Numbered from the stretch's first letter, positions 1 through 12,329 are shown. The stretch: DNA of 64,000 nt from Dactylonectria macrodidyma (GCA_020744425.1 JAGMUV010000004.1:3038001-3102000); one strand, 5' to 3'. The notes: generated from the sequence alone by a model not told the origin. A program made the numbers and translations.

Positions 1-1012
1 GTCCCTGGAGGTGCCAGTCTGCCTCGCCTGGATAAGAGCTGGCATGTCCCTCCATAATTGGATCCGATGGCCTTTCTACCGCCGATTCTCGTCGCCCCTC
101 TTGACTCAACGGTCTAAGGAGCGGCGTAGACAGAGGTACATCAACTTCTTTGAGGTCCTAGGTACGGAGTACATAGGACATGCTTCGTGGGGAAGACATT
201 GCACAGACAGCTAATTACCACGTCCATCACCTTTGGCGCCTGGTTCTTTGTTGATGGATCCTCCCTGCATATCATCAGCGCATGCTCCGTACTCGTCCTC
301 GCCAGACAAGGGCGAAATGATCTAGACGAAAGGGCAAATATTGATCCCACCGCTGAGAGGGGAAGTTCACTTGTCAGGGTCAGGGCCATCCATGGGCTAG
401 AGGCCATCTGAGCCCGTATTTTCCCAGTGGAGCTTCTATCAAGCTTGTCAGGGGCTGGGTGTTTATCAATGGGTCGGCAGAGGCCAGAATCAACGGCCCA
501 CCCCAACTCCAGAGCCCAGCGTCATGGCTGACGACAACGGGCGCGGATGCTCAATAACTAGGCGCTGGAATTAGGTTCTGTGATGCATCCTTGCGCCGTC
601 AAGCAACGGTTTTTGGGGTTCTAGGCTAAGGCGCCTCTTTCCATGCTGTGTTGCATCAAGAGAGGCTTATCATGCGGCACATCTAAGTCTAGACTGCGTC
701 TGGAATACCCTCCGCCATGCCACATGCGGGTTCCATGTCGGCTTCTTGCGCTCGTTCCTTTCCCATTGCAGCAGACGTCGCCATAGTTCACAACTTCAAT
801 CTAACGAGGGAAATCCAAAGATCCACTGCTTATCGATAAGACCCACCAAAAATCGCCAGCCGCAACTCCACGCCTTTGGGTCATAGCTTCAGACTCTCGA
901 ATCCTCTTCATCAGATTCAACGTCAACGGTCGCCCATTCCCTTCTTGAGACTCTACCTCGATGCTCCTCCACGATTTGCACACTCGCGCCTGTATTCCGA
1001 CACCATAGCCCC
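1..1012. other. Left-edge stretch, no supported gene
   Basis: I see only short open frames on both strands with no recognisable domain or consistent splice structure. The last few hundred bases are the upstream region of the G-patch gene that begins at 1013. A gene ending left of the window could reach in here, but nothing shows it. Confidence 0.5.
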
Positions 1013-3168
1013 ATGTCATACAAACGATCCCGCACGACATACGAGGCTGATCTCCATGCGCCATTCGCCACATTCGGTACTCCCCTACCTGACGACTCCG
1101 AAACACGCGACGATGGCTCCTACCTGCCGTTATGGAAGCAGGAGGTGAGGGATGAGAGAGGGCGCAAGAGGTTACACGGCGCCTTTACTGGCGGCTGGAG
1201 CGCAGGGTAAGTTGACACTATAGCTAAATGCGACAGGCGAATGCGCTGACATGGGCTCGCAGTTACTTCAATACCGTCGGCTCCAAGGAAGGATGGGCAC
1301 CCTCCAGTTTTGTATCAAGCCGCAGCAACCGGCGCAAAGATGACAAAAAGCCGAGCACACAACAACAAGCTGAGGACTATATGGATGAGGAGGATCTCGC
1401 CGATGCTGCCGAAGCACAGAAGCTTCAGACATCCCAAGCCTTTGCTGGTCTTGGCTCCTCAACGCAAGGGCCCAATGCTGGAGGCCTAATGGGTCTGTTC
1501 AAGGCGGACGGAGATACCATGGGTCTAAAGCTTCTGCGGAAGATGGGCTGGAAAGACGGCCAAGGGATTGGACCCAAGGTGCGACGGAGTGCACGTCTTG
1601 GTCTGGCAGGAGCTGGTCCTGCAGTGGGCGAGACGCACCTTTTTGCACCCGACGACGCTCATATGATACAATTCGTCCGCAAAGTTGACCGAAAAGGCTT
1701 AGGCCATGACGGAGAAGTCAAACTCGCAGGGTTGAGCAACGGCCAAGTTAGCACCGCCGCAGAGGAGGAAGAGGAGGATGACGATCTAATGGCTGGTGGG
1801 GCTCGTGGTGCACCACTGAGTTCTTTGGGCAAGAACAAGCCTAAACCTGGACGAGGAGGCATGGGAGTCGGGATTCTCAACGACACGGGGTCTGATGAAG
1901 AGGATCCGTATGAAATGGGACCTAAGATCCGGTACAACAGGGTTCTTGGAGGCGATAAGAAGAAGAAAAAGGCCAAGAAAGCCGCTGCTGTTGTTAACCC
2001 AGCTCTTCGAAATGCTCCCGTATTTCTATCCAAAACAGCGCGGGCGGGCAACAGCCTTGGCCGGTGTCACGATGGCCGTCTGCCCTTGGATGGGTTTGTT
2101 CTCGCCAAAATCGCAGAGGACTTGACAGAGCTTTTGTCCCAATACGCGCCCCCTCCTGTACCCTCGGGTTGGGTTTCATCCAAAGCCGCGACAGACGCGA
2201 CGCCTTCGACTTCATTCGTGTCCACGGCAGATGCGGCGAAGGCGTCAACACATGACGCAAAGTCACGGGCCGCGCTTCTGGGAGAGAAGAGCCTACCAGG
2301 CAAGTCTGTCTTCGACTTCATTTCGAGTGCGGCGCGCGACCGTCTTGCTGCCGGATCTGGGAAGACAAACCTCCCTGCCGGCCTTGGTCAAGTCCCCGAA
2401 GGGTTTGCGATGTCTGAGGAAGAGAAGCAACAAGCTCTATGGGACGAGGCTCCAAAACTTGACAAGGAGACGGCTGTGGCAGCAATAGCGCGGGGTTCCT
2501 CAGGTCCGTATGCTGATGACGAGCCTAAGAAGGCGCGGTACAGGACATATTTACAGCATTTTGCGACTGGCACCCATCCGCTACCGTCCAAACCAAAAGG
2601 GATGACGGGCGACGAGTTTCTACGGGAGTTGACTGAATTTCACAACTGCTCAAGGATCTTCAAACCTATGACAGGGTTCATGGCATCACGGTTTACCACT
2701 GCGAAGAAAGCCTCACCGGTGGGCTCAAACAGTTTGTCGGATACAGAGCTGCTGTCCAAGCCCGAACCAAAACTGGCGGATCCAGCAGAAGAGGCGGCCA
2801 AGGTTGGGATGTATGGAAAGCTGACACGGACGGTCGAGGACTTTTATCCAATGCGGCTACTATGTAAACGCTTCAACGTCAAGGCTCCCGCGCACTCACG
2901 CTCAGAAAACGAGCCAGAGTCGAGTTCTAACTCGAAGACGTCGAATGCCCAACCTACGTGGATGGACCAAGGTATGGAGTTACGGCCCACTTCAAAGACT
3001 ATTCCCAGGGAGTTGAAGGCAATTGAAGCTGTACCGCCCGTAGCATCAACGCCGTCAGCCTTAGAGCCTAAGATCGGTCTCGATCCTGACAAGAATGAAG
3101 CGGTGGAAGGCAAGGCAGCTCACGATGAGGTGCTCCGGGCGATATTTGGAGACAGCGATAGCGAATGA
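1013..3168 (+). CDS. G-patch domain protein, GPATCH1/TOUGH family
   Basis: Two exons, 1013-1206 and 1263-3168, give a 699-residue protein; the 56-bp intron splits a Gly codon and restores the family sequence [12 protein letters not shown]. The first ~90 residues match the conserved N-terminal block of GPATCH1/TGH proteins ([12 protein letters not shown], then [16 protein letters not shown]). A glycine-rich G-patch follows at about residues 140-185 ([18 protein letters not shown]). The rest is low-complexity and charged, with an acidic run near residues 240-250, Lys-rich patches and an acidic C-terminus (FGDSDSE). Family members are nuclear spliceosome-associated proteins that contact RNA helicases through the G-patch. 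That role is taken from the family, not from this sequence. The ATG at 1013 is the start that keeps the conserved N-terminus. Confidence 0.92.
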
Positions 3169-4430
3169 ATGCACATGTTCCAAATCTGTAGATGGATGAT
3201 CCCCCACAAAGCTAATGTATTGGGTGTCATGTGGATACACGCATGTGTTGCAGCATGGTTGGCATCATGAGACAATAATCCTAGGCGAAAACCAAGATCG
3301 ACAGGCTTCTAGAACCGCAGGTGAGGTGATTGATGGTGATAGTAGTTGTGACGAGTAACTTCAGCCTCTGTAGCACAATTGTTCTTGTGGATACAATGCA
3401 TCTACGGAGTACCGTTCATCCTGTTTGGACGTACACGGCCTCAATCAGTCCATCGCCTCAAGGGGTGGCAGAAAAACACCACACATCGTAGAACATCACC
3501 TTACTTTTTACCTTTAGTATTAATTTAGTAAATGTAATATAAAATAATAATTTCTAGTTATATTTAGTTTACTTTATAAAGTCTTTTATATATATTTTAT
3601 ATTTTTATTTAATAATAATTTAGCTATTTTAATTTGCCTATTTTATACTAGCTGTCATTACTGTGTGCGGTGTTTCCTTCCCCCATAGACGCCTATGGCC
3701 GTCACCCTGGGGAAATCAGTGACGCCCCGCTCGTTGCACTCCAGCATCTCCACTCCACTGGAAGCCCTTCCAAGTCGGGCGGCTAAGGCCCCCGGCCGGT
3801 GTGTAGCGAGCGCTGCGATTGGCTGATTGGCGGAGTCGTGGGGCGCCCAATTTTAGGTTCCATGCGCGGCGGCGCGCCGTGGCCCGCTGAGAGCCTCTGC
3901 GCCCATAGCGGCGTAGCGCTCACACTCAGGGGAGTCCAGCGCCCAGTGCCTGCCAGCGCCAGTACGCTTCAGCCGCCAGCCAGCCGCCGAATGGGGGACA
4001 TTGGACAACATGGTCCGGGGGTCGTCTTTGGCTGTGTGTCTCGGCCTTCCCATTGTTCAACCCCAGCCCAAACGCGAACTCATCTCTCACACAAACCGAC
4101 GACCCTGGCCAAACGACGAGAGCTGCCACGATTGATAATTTCCCTCAAACCTCTCTGTGCAGCTTCTCGTCTGCGCCTGCATCCGCCGAACCTCATCCCT
4201 GCTTTCTCTGCCGTCTGCCAGCCCAGACCGCTGAAGGCTTTCCTCGTTCTCCTCCGCCTCCTCGAACATCAACAACCCCCGTCTCATCTTCAACCCCCCC
4301 CCGACCGTTCCTAGCAAATCAACAAGGCACGCACGTACGGGCGCACGCACGACCGCACGACCGCACGCACCCGCTATAGCATCAATCCGCCACACTGTCT
4401 GGATCGCAGGAAGCTGGTTTTGGGCCGTCC
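3169..4430. other. Intergenic region with AT island and pyrimidine-rich leader
   Basis: It holds the 3' flank of the G-patch gene, the AT-rich candidate element described separately (3462-3685), and from about 3700 a GC- and then pyrimidine-rich stretch that looks like the promoter and leader of the Whi2-like gene. Near 4328-4375 there is a short run of CGCACGAC-like direct repeats. An upstream coding exon supplying the Whi2-like start codon may lie here; I could not place it. Confidence 0.5.
3462..3685. mobile_element. Candidate MITE: AT-rich island with imperfect inverted ends
   Basis: About 150 bp of very AT-rich DNA (roughly 3505-3655) sits in otherwise GC-balanced sequence. The flanks form an imperfect inverted pair. 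The left side reads GGGGTGGCAG then AAAACACCACACA. The reverse complement of the right side reads GGGGGAAGG then AAACACCGCACACA. No coding capacity is present and I could not settle a target-site duplication. A miniature inverted-repeat element fits; an AT-rich intergenic relic with chance pairing is the alternative. Confidence 0.35.
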
Positions 4431-6044
4431 GTGTCCCTGGAGTTTGAGAAGAAGACGCCGTCCAACACATCGTCGTCGGCATCGAGCAGCATCCGGACCT
4501 CGTCCATCCACCACCTCGACACCTCCCATCCCGATCCCCACGCTCACATCCTCCTGAGCCGCGACCAGTCTCCGCCGCCGCAGTATCCCGCCTCCGAGGC
4601 GTCCCCGGCCCGGCCCCCGCCGTTCTCGTCGCTCTTTAACCCGCCGGACCACGCCCCCGAGCGCGTCGGCAAGTTTGTCGCCGTTGTCGTTGAAGGAGAG
4701 GCTTCAGGTTCTACAGCTGCGCCAGCATACGAATCGTCTGCCCCGCGACCCTTCGACCCGGACTACTCTACCAGGGCCTTCTGCGACCCCGTCGCTGAGA
4801 CCAAGCGTGCGCTCCCAAGAGATACTAAGGGGGACTCCAGTCGTAAAGAAGACGACGCTGAACCACCACCCGCTTACTCCGAGGGCGATAGTCCCCTCCT
4901 CTCATTCGCATATCTAATGGCTGCCGCCGGAGGAGCATCGAGTATCATTACTCAGGTGCAACAAGCTGGCCCACCCGTCAACACCATCGGAGGTAAGTTA
5001 TGATACCTGAATTAAGGAACACGGTGCATGGAGGGACTGTGAATTGGCTAACTGACGACGTTGTAGATGTTGGAGCCGATGAAACCATTTCCCTAGACCT
5101 ACGGTATGCGTGTTCCGAACAAGGGAATCTTATTTCTATTTGGGTTTGCGACTAACGGTTAGAATAGGGGTACCCGATTTTGCCTCTCTCGAGATGAACT
5201 GCTTACCTTGCCCGAATTTGTTTTACTCTCCCTATTTCCTAACGGACTGTTCCCGGAAGGCCGTACTGGCGGCTTCGCCGACGACAATGTCGTGCAAGTA
5301 GACGTAGGTGGAACCCCGGCTCTGAAGAACCTTGGAGCATATGACTGACGATGCGCAATGATAGTATGACCCGGCTTCGCTGCAATATATGCTAGACTTC
5401 TTCCGGGGCGTCGCCGAGTCTATCCCCACAGACTCTTCCAGCTCGCCACCAGAGGAGGATGTTGTGCCTCTTGGAGGCCAGCCTCGCGACGACGCTAAGC
5501 GCGCCGGTATTATTGTGCTGCGCGAGGACCTCGACTTCTACGCCATTCCCCCGCGACCTGACATTGATCAACTCAACATGATTGAGGTCAAGCGCGCTGC
5601 CGCCCAGGCGCTGCAGCAACAGGATGGCATCTTCTCTGGTCTTAAGCGTAGCGATGAGCCCGGCACGACGGAGGCCCATCTTATTGAGATGTTGACCGCA
5701 GGGTAACCATACTTCCTCACTTGACTTGAACGGAATAGATTACTCACGCCCCTTACAGAGGATTTGACCACGACGACACCTGGGGCCACCGCGCCGGCGA
5801 GCCCAACAAGGCTGTTATCTGCAGTCTTGCATTGGCACGCCTGCGTAGCGACATTCGCGGTACTGAGATGGGCACCAACGCCATGGGCATGGCCCAGAAG
5901 CTGCTGCTCTTCTGGCGCAAGCCCGCCCGGCGCTGCTGGTGGGAGGGTGTTGAGCTCGAAAACGTAGCGGGTGTGCAGGGCAAGCTCAAGGTCTGGATCC
6001 GAAGAGTGTGGACGTTGGAGATGAGTGTCATTGGCTTGCGTTAA
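4431..6044 (+). CDS. Whi2-like growth/stress regulator (phosphatase activator type)
   Basis: Exons 4431-4992, 5067-5103, 5168-5303, 5365-5702 and 5759-6044 join in phase. Together they give a BTB/POZ-like core (GTRFCLSRDELLTLPEFVLL, FPNGLFPEGR, DYDPASLQYMLDFFR) and a conserved C-terminal block (GFDHDDTWGHR, CSLALARLRSD, KLLLFWRKPARRCWWEG). This arrangement matches fungal Whi2 homologues, which act with Psr-type phosphatases in general stress response and in limiting growth under amino-acid shortage. The 5' end is unresolved. The frame is open from 4380, but its first ATG is at 4917 (290 residues from there). The upstream part is Pro/Ser-rich and coding-like, and the block EPPPAYSEGDSPLLSF just before 4917 looks family-conserved. 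An upstream exon with the true start is therefore likely; 4431 only marks the frame shown. Confidence 0.8.
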
Positions 6045-8744
6045 AAGAAAGTTGTTCTTTGGGAGGCTGCGTCTCCAAATTCCCCTTATTAGTTGTCATC
6101 ACACATCTTCCCTTCCCTTTTTTTTACCAACTTTTTATTTTCCGAGACCCGAGTCGACAGGAGCGTTAGTTGAGCTGCGGAAAACACGCGTAGAGAATGG
6201 TCGACAGCATTTCGGGCGGGCGTCAGGGTGCCACTGGACACACTTTTTTCTTGTCGATTCACACACAGACACACACAGAGAATGTATGTAGCCTCCCCTT
6301 TGAAGATTTATGTTTGGTTGCATTCGCGTGTTTGAAGTCGCATATGACCTCTTCCTGTGTGCCTTCACTGTTTGTTTGGTGTTTGCTATTCGCTACTTAG
6401 CGATCGTTGTTTGAGCTAGTGACTTACGATGCTCACGATAGAGAAAACAATGGTGCCAAATTGTAAACAAAATATTCACTCCTTTAGTACAGATTTGCTG
6501 GCCATGGTATTGCCAGTCGAAGGCTCTCTTCCCGATTGTTCTGCGCTGACCCCCTGAAGGCGTTTGATCAACAACGTCTTTTGGGTTATCTTCTTGAGGC
6601 GTCACAACCCCAAAGTTGGCGATTAGACTCGTCAACTACCCTGATTGGGTCAGCAACATATCCCCTCGTTTAAAACCCATCCTTAATATTCGAAATGAGA
6701 AAAGAAGAACTTTAACTTCGTATACACTTTCGCATCTAATGTGCCCGGGGCGGCTTTCCGAGGAGCATCAACTTGCAGTTTTCAACGCATTCGCCGGACC
6801 CGCTAGAATATTGTTTTGGAATGTGTCCGGTCTAGTGGTGTCTCTCGAAATTGTCCTTCTCAGTTTAATGGGTCTACTGACATGAGGCTCTTGATGGCCA
6901 CTATGAGCAAAGCCACGGCCTACAACATCACAGAAATTCAGCGCCAACATACTCAGATTCTCTTGCACCTTCCTCATCCTAATATGAGCTTCCCCAAACC
7001 CATGGCTTTGAGACTGGTACAGCTGATGACGCCAATACGTCACAATTGGCTGCTAGCATTCTGTTTGGCATGATCCTCAAAGCCTAGATATAGCGACATG
7101 CAACTGTTAACGTCATATCGTCTACTGGGTACAAAATCAAGATTCGTAGGGTTCCTAGTAAAACTTCTGCCCTCGCTCAGTCTTCTTTCAACCATGGTGA
7201 GACGGTTTCCATATGATATTAGTCGTGGTGTTGGTTTGAATCCGGCCACATCAAAGAATTTCATGGTTTCCCAGACGATGGATAGCGTTATGGATGGGCT
7301 CTGCAGTGTAAATAGTAGAAAACATGGTAGATATTTTCTTGCTGTTCGAGAGCGCTGGAAGTTGCTTGTTTACATATTGTAGTGTGTGTTTTACGGTGTT
7401 TTCGACACGTCGATATACTGAATCTTTGAATTGTAGTATTTACCCAACTCTTCTTCTGATAACTGGCGCGGCTGACGCTTCGAGAAAAATGATTTCCGTG
7501 GGAGCTTAGCACAGAAGCCACTATTTGAAGGGATGAAACCCTCAAAGAGGCATGCAGCGGGGCCTACGAACCATGATTGTCTCAAGGAAGCAGATGAGGT
7601 ATCCCATACAGCTCCGATAGTAATGCCCAGTAATTCAATGTTTAAGGACACGGTTTCGGTTAGTCAGGGCTTGAGGCGGCCATCTTGTTAGATATTCTGG
7701 GACTCTAGAAACGTTGTCATGTATCCCATAGACCCATACCGGTAGCCAGACAGATTTCTGTGTCAAGAATACTACGATCGCCATTTATTCAACTGATGAA
7801 TTGATATTTCTAGTTGACAGAGACGATATCCATGATTGACTTGGAATCGTACAACGAATCATTCCTAATCTGAATATCTTGACCTGATCTTCTCTAATTG
7901 AAGCGCCGGATTGTCTGATCATAGGCCGGAAACACCGCCACCTGATGCGGGACAGTGGCTCCCCTTCTTCTTCTACTCACCAAATACCATGCTAGAGTAG
8001 AAAAAATGGTATTTCTCTTCCCTGTATTTCTGTCTCTCTTTCATTGGTACGAAGGGCTGGACGAAATGTAGTCAAGGTCTTGTAGATCCGACATCGATGG
8101 ACAAGGAATAACTAAGCTTAATTTTGAGTGAGTGTCACCACAACTGGCTCGTCAGACGGGTATCGGCCAGTGAGACGAACCCACGTTTAGAATCTCAAAC
8201 TATCCTTCTTAGGATTGAGCAGCACGGCCAGGCTCCTGGCCAGGTTCCCTAGCTTGGAGGGGGTTTGGTCTGGGCACTCGCCGGGCTAAACCAGTAAGCA
8301 GCCACAGCGATAGCCGGCTGGTTTGTGTCCTCAATTCCTCCAATCCCCTGGGCCTCCACTAGATAGAACTGTCGCTCCTGTGGCTTCCAAGACAAGCTAG
8401 TTTAAGGATTGCTGGTGTCAGCATGCTGGCCTCACCGACGCTAAAAAAAATTGCTGGGGTTATTTTGAGTGAGGCGATGCGATAAACTGATAAATGCGGC
8501 TGATTACATGATGCAGATGGGCCAATCAAGAGTTGAGCTGAAATGCAGTACCCCGCCAAGAGTAAGCGGCCACGACATGGACCCCGCCAACCCTGAAGCT
8601 CAGGTCTGAGTCAATCTCCATTGCCTACCAACGCAAAGTCGCGAAATCCTTCCCACTTTCCTACAAATACCAACGTCCCCGACTGCACTCACGTCAGGCG
8701 CAGCCCAATCGAGACGCTATAGCATTGCTACTAGCCGAGGCAGA
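6045..8744. other. 2.7-kb stretch without a supported gene
   Basis: It holds the 3' flank of the Whi2-like gene (T-rich around 6120-6140) and the promoter region of tyrosyl-tRNA synthetase near the right edge. Between them are only short open frames, many lacking ATG, with no domain or splice consistency. I saw no tRNA and no clear repeat. Confidence 0.5.
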
Positions 8745-10220
8745 ATGGCAACCATGACACCCGAAGAGAGGCTTGCCCTCATCTCTGAGAACCTCGCCGA
8801 GGTCCTCAACCCCGAGATCATCGACAAGATCCTCAAGGAAGGAGGACACCCCAAGATCTACTGGGGTGAGCGCTCTTATACCCCGCGAATGGCCCGGCCT
8901 GCCACATTACACACTCTCACGATACCATACTAACCATTGCCTCGCTACTAGGTACTGCCACCACTGGCCGTCCTCACTGCGGCTACTTTGTCCCCGCCAT
9001 CAAGATCGCCCAGCTTTTGGCTGCCGGCTGCGACGTCACCGTACTCCTCGCCGATATCCACGGTTTCCTAGACAACCTGAAAGCCCCCATCGAGCTCGTC
9101 CAGCACCGCGCCTCCTTCTACCGCTTTACCATCACAGCCATCCTGGAAGCCGTCGGAGTGCCCACTGCTAAGCTCAAGTTTGTCCTCGGCAGCTCCTACC
9201 AGAAGAGCCCCGAGTATGTGATGGATGTCTACAAGCTGTGCTCTTTGGTCTCGGAGCACGACGCGAAGAAGGCTGGCGCCGAGGTGGTCAAGCAGACGGA
9301 TAACGCTCCTCTGAGTGGTCTCCTCTACCCCATCCTTCAAGTTTTGGACGAGCAGTACCTGGATGTCGATGCCCAGTTTGGAGGTGAGTCTGGCTCGGGA
9401 AGCAAAACTGGGAACTGGTCTAATATACCCTAGGTCTTGACCAGCGTAAGCTTTTCACTGCCGCTAAGGACTGGTTGCCTAAGATTGGATACGCGCAGGT
9501 ATATCATTTGGTTCCCGGCACGACGAATCCTGGTTAACATTCTCAGCGTGCCCATCTTCTCAACCCCATGGTTCCTGGACTCCAGGGCGGCAAGATGAGT
9601 GCCAGTGACCAAGGTAAGATCAGAGTTATTTCTTACAATAAACGCCCTAACACCTACTAGACAGCAAAATCGACCTACTCGAAACTCCCGAAGCCGTCAC
9701 CAAGAAGATCCGAAAAGCGGTCGCTGCTCCCAAGGTGGTAGAAGAGAATGGAATTTTGGCATTTGTTGAATTTGTTCTTCTTCCTGCTTCAGATCTGCGC
9801 GGAAACCGCGGGTTCACCGTTGACCGTGAGCGTGACGGCCTGGAACCGTTGGTTTACACTTCGATTGCCCAGATGCATGATGACTACAAGAACGATGTGG
9901 TATGCTCAAATCATCACTCGCCCGAATTTCAAGCCATATAGCTAACAGCCCCGCAGCTCTCTCCCCAAATCTTGAAGCCTGCGGTAGCTAAGGCTCTCAA
10001 TGAGCTAATGGCTCCAATTCAAGCAGCGTACCAGGCTTCGACCGAATGGCAGGAAGTCACCCAAAAGGCCTACCCGCCTCCACCGAAGAAGGAGAAGAAG
10101 GTCAAGGACAGGGGAACTCGGTTCCCTGGAGCTAAGCCGGCAGCCAAGCCGGAAGCGAAAGGAGAAACGAAGGAGGAAGTGAAAGACGAGACGGAATTAA
10201 TGAACAAGCTGGCTGTCTGA
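8745..10220 (+). CDS. TYS1: Tyrosyl-tRNA synthetase, cytosolic
   Basis: Six exons (8745-8865, 8952-9383, 9434-9498, 9547-9613, 9661-9899, 9957-10220) join in phase to 395 residues, the usual size for fungal cytosolic TyrRS. The class I signature PHCGY lies at residues 48-52, after TATTGR. The KMSKS-equivalent is KMSAS at 222-226. Between them are the Rossmann and tyrosine-pocket segments ([43 protein letters not shown]). The C-terminal ~60 residues are Lys/Glu/Ala/Pro-rich, as in other fungal enzymes. It charges tRNA-Tyr in an ATP-dependent two-step reaction. The ATG at 8745 has a second in-frame ATG three codons later, so either could initiate. Confidence 0.96.
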
Positions 10221-10717
10221 ACGGAGCTCAAAACAAAGAATCAATAAAGTTGTGAGAAAGATCTGATCTGAATAGAGGAAAGAAAGCAAGATGTTGGATT
10301 CTGGCGTATTAATGGCAAATGACACCCATTTCCATCATATCCCATAGAACAATTTCTAATCAGAGTCACTTTCATGTCTCACTGACTAAGTTATACTGCG
10401 AAGTAATACCACTATTTGGAGACGGCGGTCCTCTATGTTGGAATGACGCATAGGAAACAAGCCAGCCATCAGTTATCAAGAGACTCAAGACTAGCTTACA
10501 TCATATTCGCTGACTATTGTAACATCCTGTTGTTCCCCGCTGCTATGGCCCACTCAAGGAGACAACGTTGTTCTGGTTGGTCCCCTCTCAACTCTTTTCG
10601 GACTTAGCTCAAGGCTGCAGCTTGTTATCAGCTGGAAGGCCTAGGATGTCACTTGAATTTATCATATAAGCAGTAACGAACTATTTAGCAGTGACACTTC
10701 CTCGACTGTACGCAATC
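10221..10717. other. Short intergenic stretch
   Basis: Tandem-oriented spacer between the synthetase and the cysteine-rich gene. It has AT-rich 3' flank sequence (AATAAA-like at about 10241) and no coding signal that I can support. Confidence 0.5.
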
Positions 10718-11798
10718 ATGGCCGCCGTCGACGTTGATACTACAGGAAGTGAATACTCGCCCCTGACTGACATTGTCTCTTCCTACGCAATCCTCCCGGC
10801 ACTCGCGTCATGGCTTTCGACGTTGGACCTTTACCACCTTGCCCTCACCAATCGCTCCAACTTCGCATCGATCCTGGGATCGCCCAAGATTTTCAAGCTA
10901 TTCAGCCGCCGGTGCCTCTGCGACGGACGCGGCCTCGTCAAACGCCAGGAGTTTCAGCACCCCTATAGCCTCCCGCAGGAAAACTACCTCGGGGAGAACT
11001 GCCGTAAGATCCACGAGGATGAGCCTGTCGAAGTGCGTCTCTACAACATCAAGTGTGACGAGGCTGGTGCTCTGCCTTGTGTTCGGTGCGGCATCAACAT
11101 CTGTGAGGAGTGTCGTTACTATCCCCGCGAACCGCTGCGTTACCCTGAACGGCGGCCGCACCTCAATGTTTCCAATGAGATCTGCAACATCATGTGCTTG
11201 TGCAGGTCTTGTGATGACACAGTGGAGAAAGATGTCAGTGGGCAGTTTCTCAATGAACTATGTGACTGTGATGTTTTTGAAAGATGGATTTGCACGAAGT
11301 GCAAAGGCGAGGAAAGTAGGTTGTCGAAGCAATACCTCAAACAACACACCATCGTCGAGGGGGACTTTGGGTGGGATGATCTCTTTTTCCAACTCTCGCC
11401 CACGAAAGCTATCCTGGACAACAGAACTGATCGCCTTGTAAGTATCTCACGCAACTGTCCTCTCTCGTTGAATCCAAATGGCGCTAATGAAGTTTGAAAT
11501 GGAGTTCTGGTGTATGTGCGGCGCAAAAATCAGCGACGACGCACGCCCGAGATGTACTCTATGTAAGAGGCGCCATCTACCGGAAAGACTGTGGGAAGGG
11601 GAGTGGATAGAAGTAGGCTGTAGGATGCCATGGATTGACGATGTATGTCGATTCTATTCTCCTTTTTTTGCTGTCCATCACAGTTCTTTGCTGATCCTCG
11701 CCGTCACATAGGACCCTGATTATCCACACTGGGTCACTGACCTGCGGGGACACTACCCAAACCCATATCCAGAGCTGGGCACTAACCGCGCTGGATAG
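10718..11798 (+). CDS. Cysteine-rich, F-box-like unknown protein
   Basis: Exons 10718-11437, 11493-11642 and 11712-11798 join in phase to 318 residues. The N-terminal ~60 residues (LTDIVSSYAILPALASWLSTLDLYHLALTNRS) resemble the degenerate F-box seen in many fungal orphan families. At least five Cys pairs follow, among them PCVRCGINICEEC, CLCRSC, CTKCKG, CMCGAK and CTLCKRR, which suggests several zinc sites. I do not recognise the family and assign no function. The ATG at 10718 is the first in this frame after the upstream in-frame GTG. Possible roles include ubiquitin-ligase adaptor or nucleic-acid binding; neither is shown. Confidence 0.75.
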
Positions 11799-12244
11799 GT
11801 AGGAAGAGTCATTATGGTGGCATCCCGAGCCGTCTCTTAATTGCACTGGTTCTTCCACATGTACGCAACTGAGGATGGAACTCACCGAGAATCGCGGCTC
11901 ATGGGACAAGACCTCTGTTGCGGTTTTGAAACCAGACAACCGGCTCGAAAGAATCTCCGCCCCTTGACTCTCATTATCTCCAGTACAATTGGATTATACA
12001 AGTTTCTTGCTTCTACGTGGTTGAAGGCTACAACGGCCCACAGCTGGCGCACATATTCTTTTATGAATCCCGTCAACTCCTTGACTTCGTGACAACTTTA
12101 GAAAGTCTCACAGAGGTTGAGAAACAGAGAATTCGTGAATTCGACCAAAACTCCGCTTCCTTGACTAATATCCCGACGAGCAGCCCCCTGCAAGGCCGTA
12201 AGAACTCCGTTATTGCTCGACGACCCCCATCAAAGTAGAGCCAC
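11799..12244. other. Spacer with an unresolved open fragment
   Basis: A frame ending at 12238 encodes coding-like sequence (VVEGYNGPQLAHIFFYESRQ, LTEVEKQRIREF) but has no ATG and no clean acceptor-donor partner upstream. It may be the last exon of a small gene or a relic. The tRNA gene begins immediately after. Confidence 0.3.
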
Positions 12245-12329
12245 GCCCGGTTAGCTCAATCGGTAGAGCGTGAGACTCTTATCAGAATTCACAATCTCAA
12301 GGTTGCGGGTTCGACCCCCGCATCGGGCT
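12245..12329 (+). tRNA. tRNA-Lys (anticodon CTT) with intron
   Basis: The cloverleaf is complete. The acceptor arm GCCCGGT pairs with ATCGGGC, with one G-T pair. D-arm sequence TTAGCTCAATCGGTAGAGC and T-arm GGTTCGACCCC are present. The anticodon stem TGAGA/TCTCA encloses the loop CTCTTAA with anticodon CTT at 12278-12280. A 12-nt intron (12282-12293) sits after position 37, the standard site for nuclear tRNA introns. The mature length without CCA is 73 nt. A short T-run lies just downstream, within 12326-12333. Confidence 0.96.

Noticed and set aside
11874..12238. Possible small gene between the Cys-rich gene and the tRNA
   Set aside because: A coding-like 3' fragment exists but has no ATG, and no donor-acceptor pair joins it in phase to the short upstream ATG frame at 11874.
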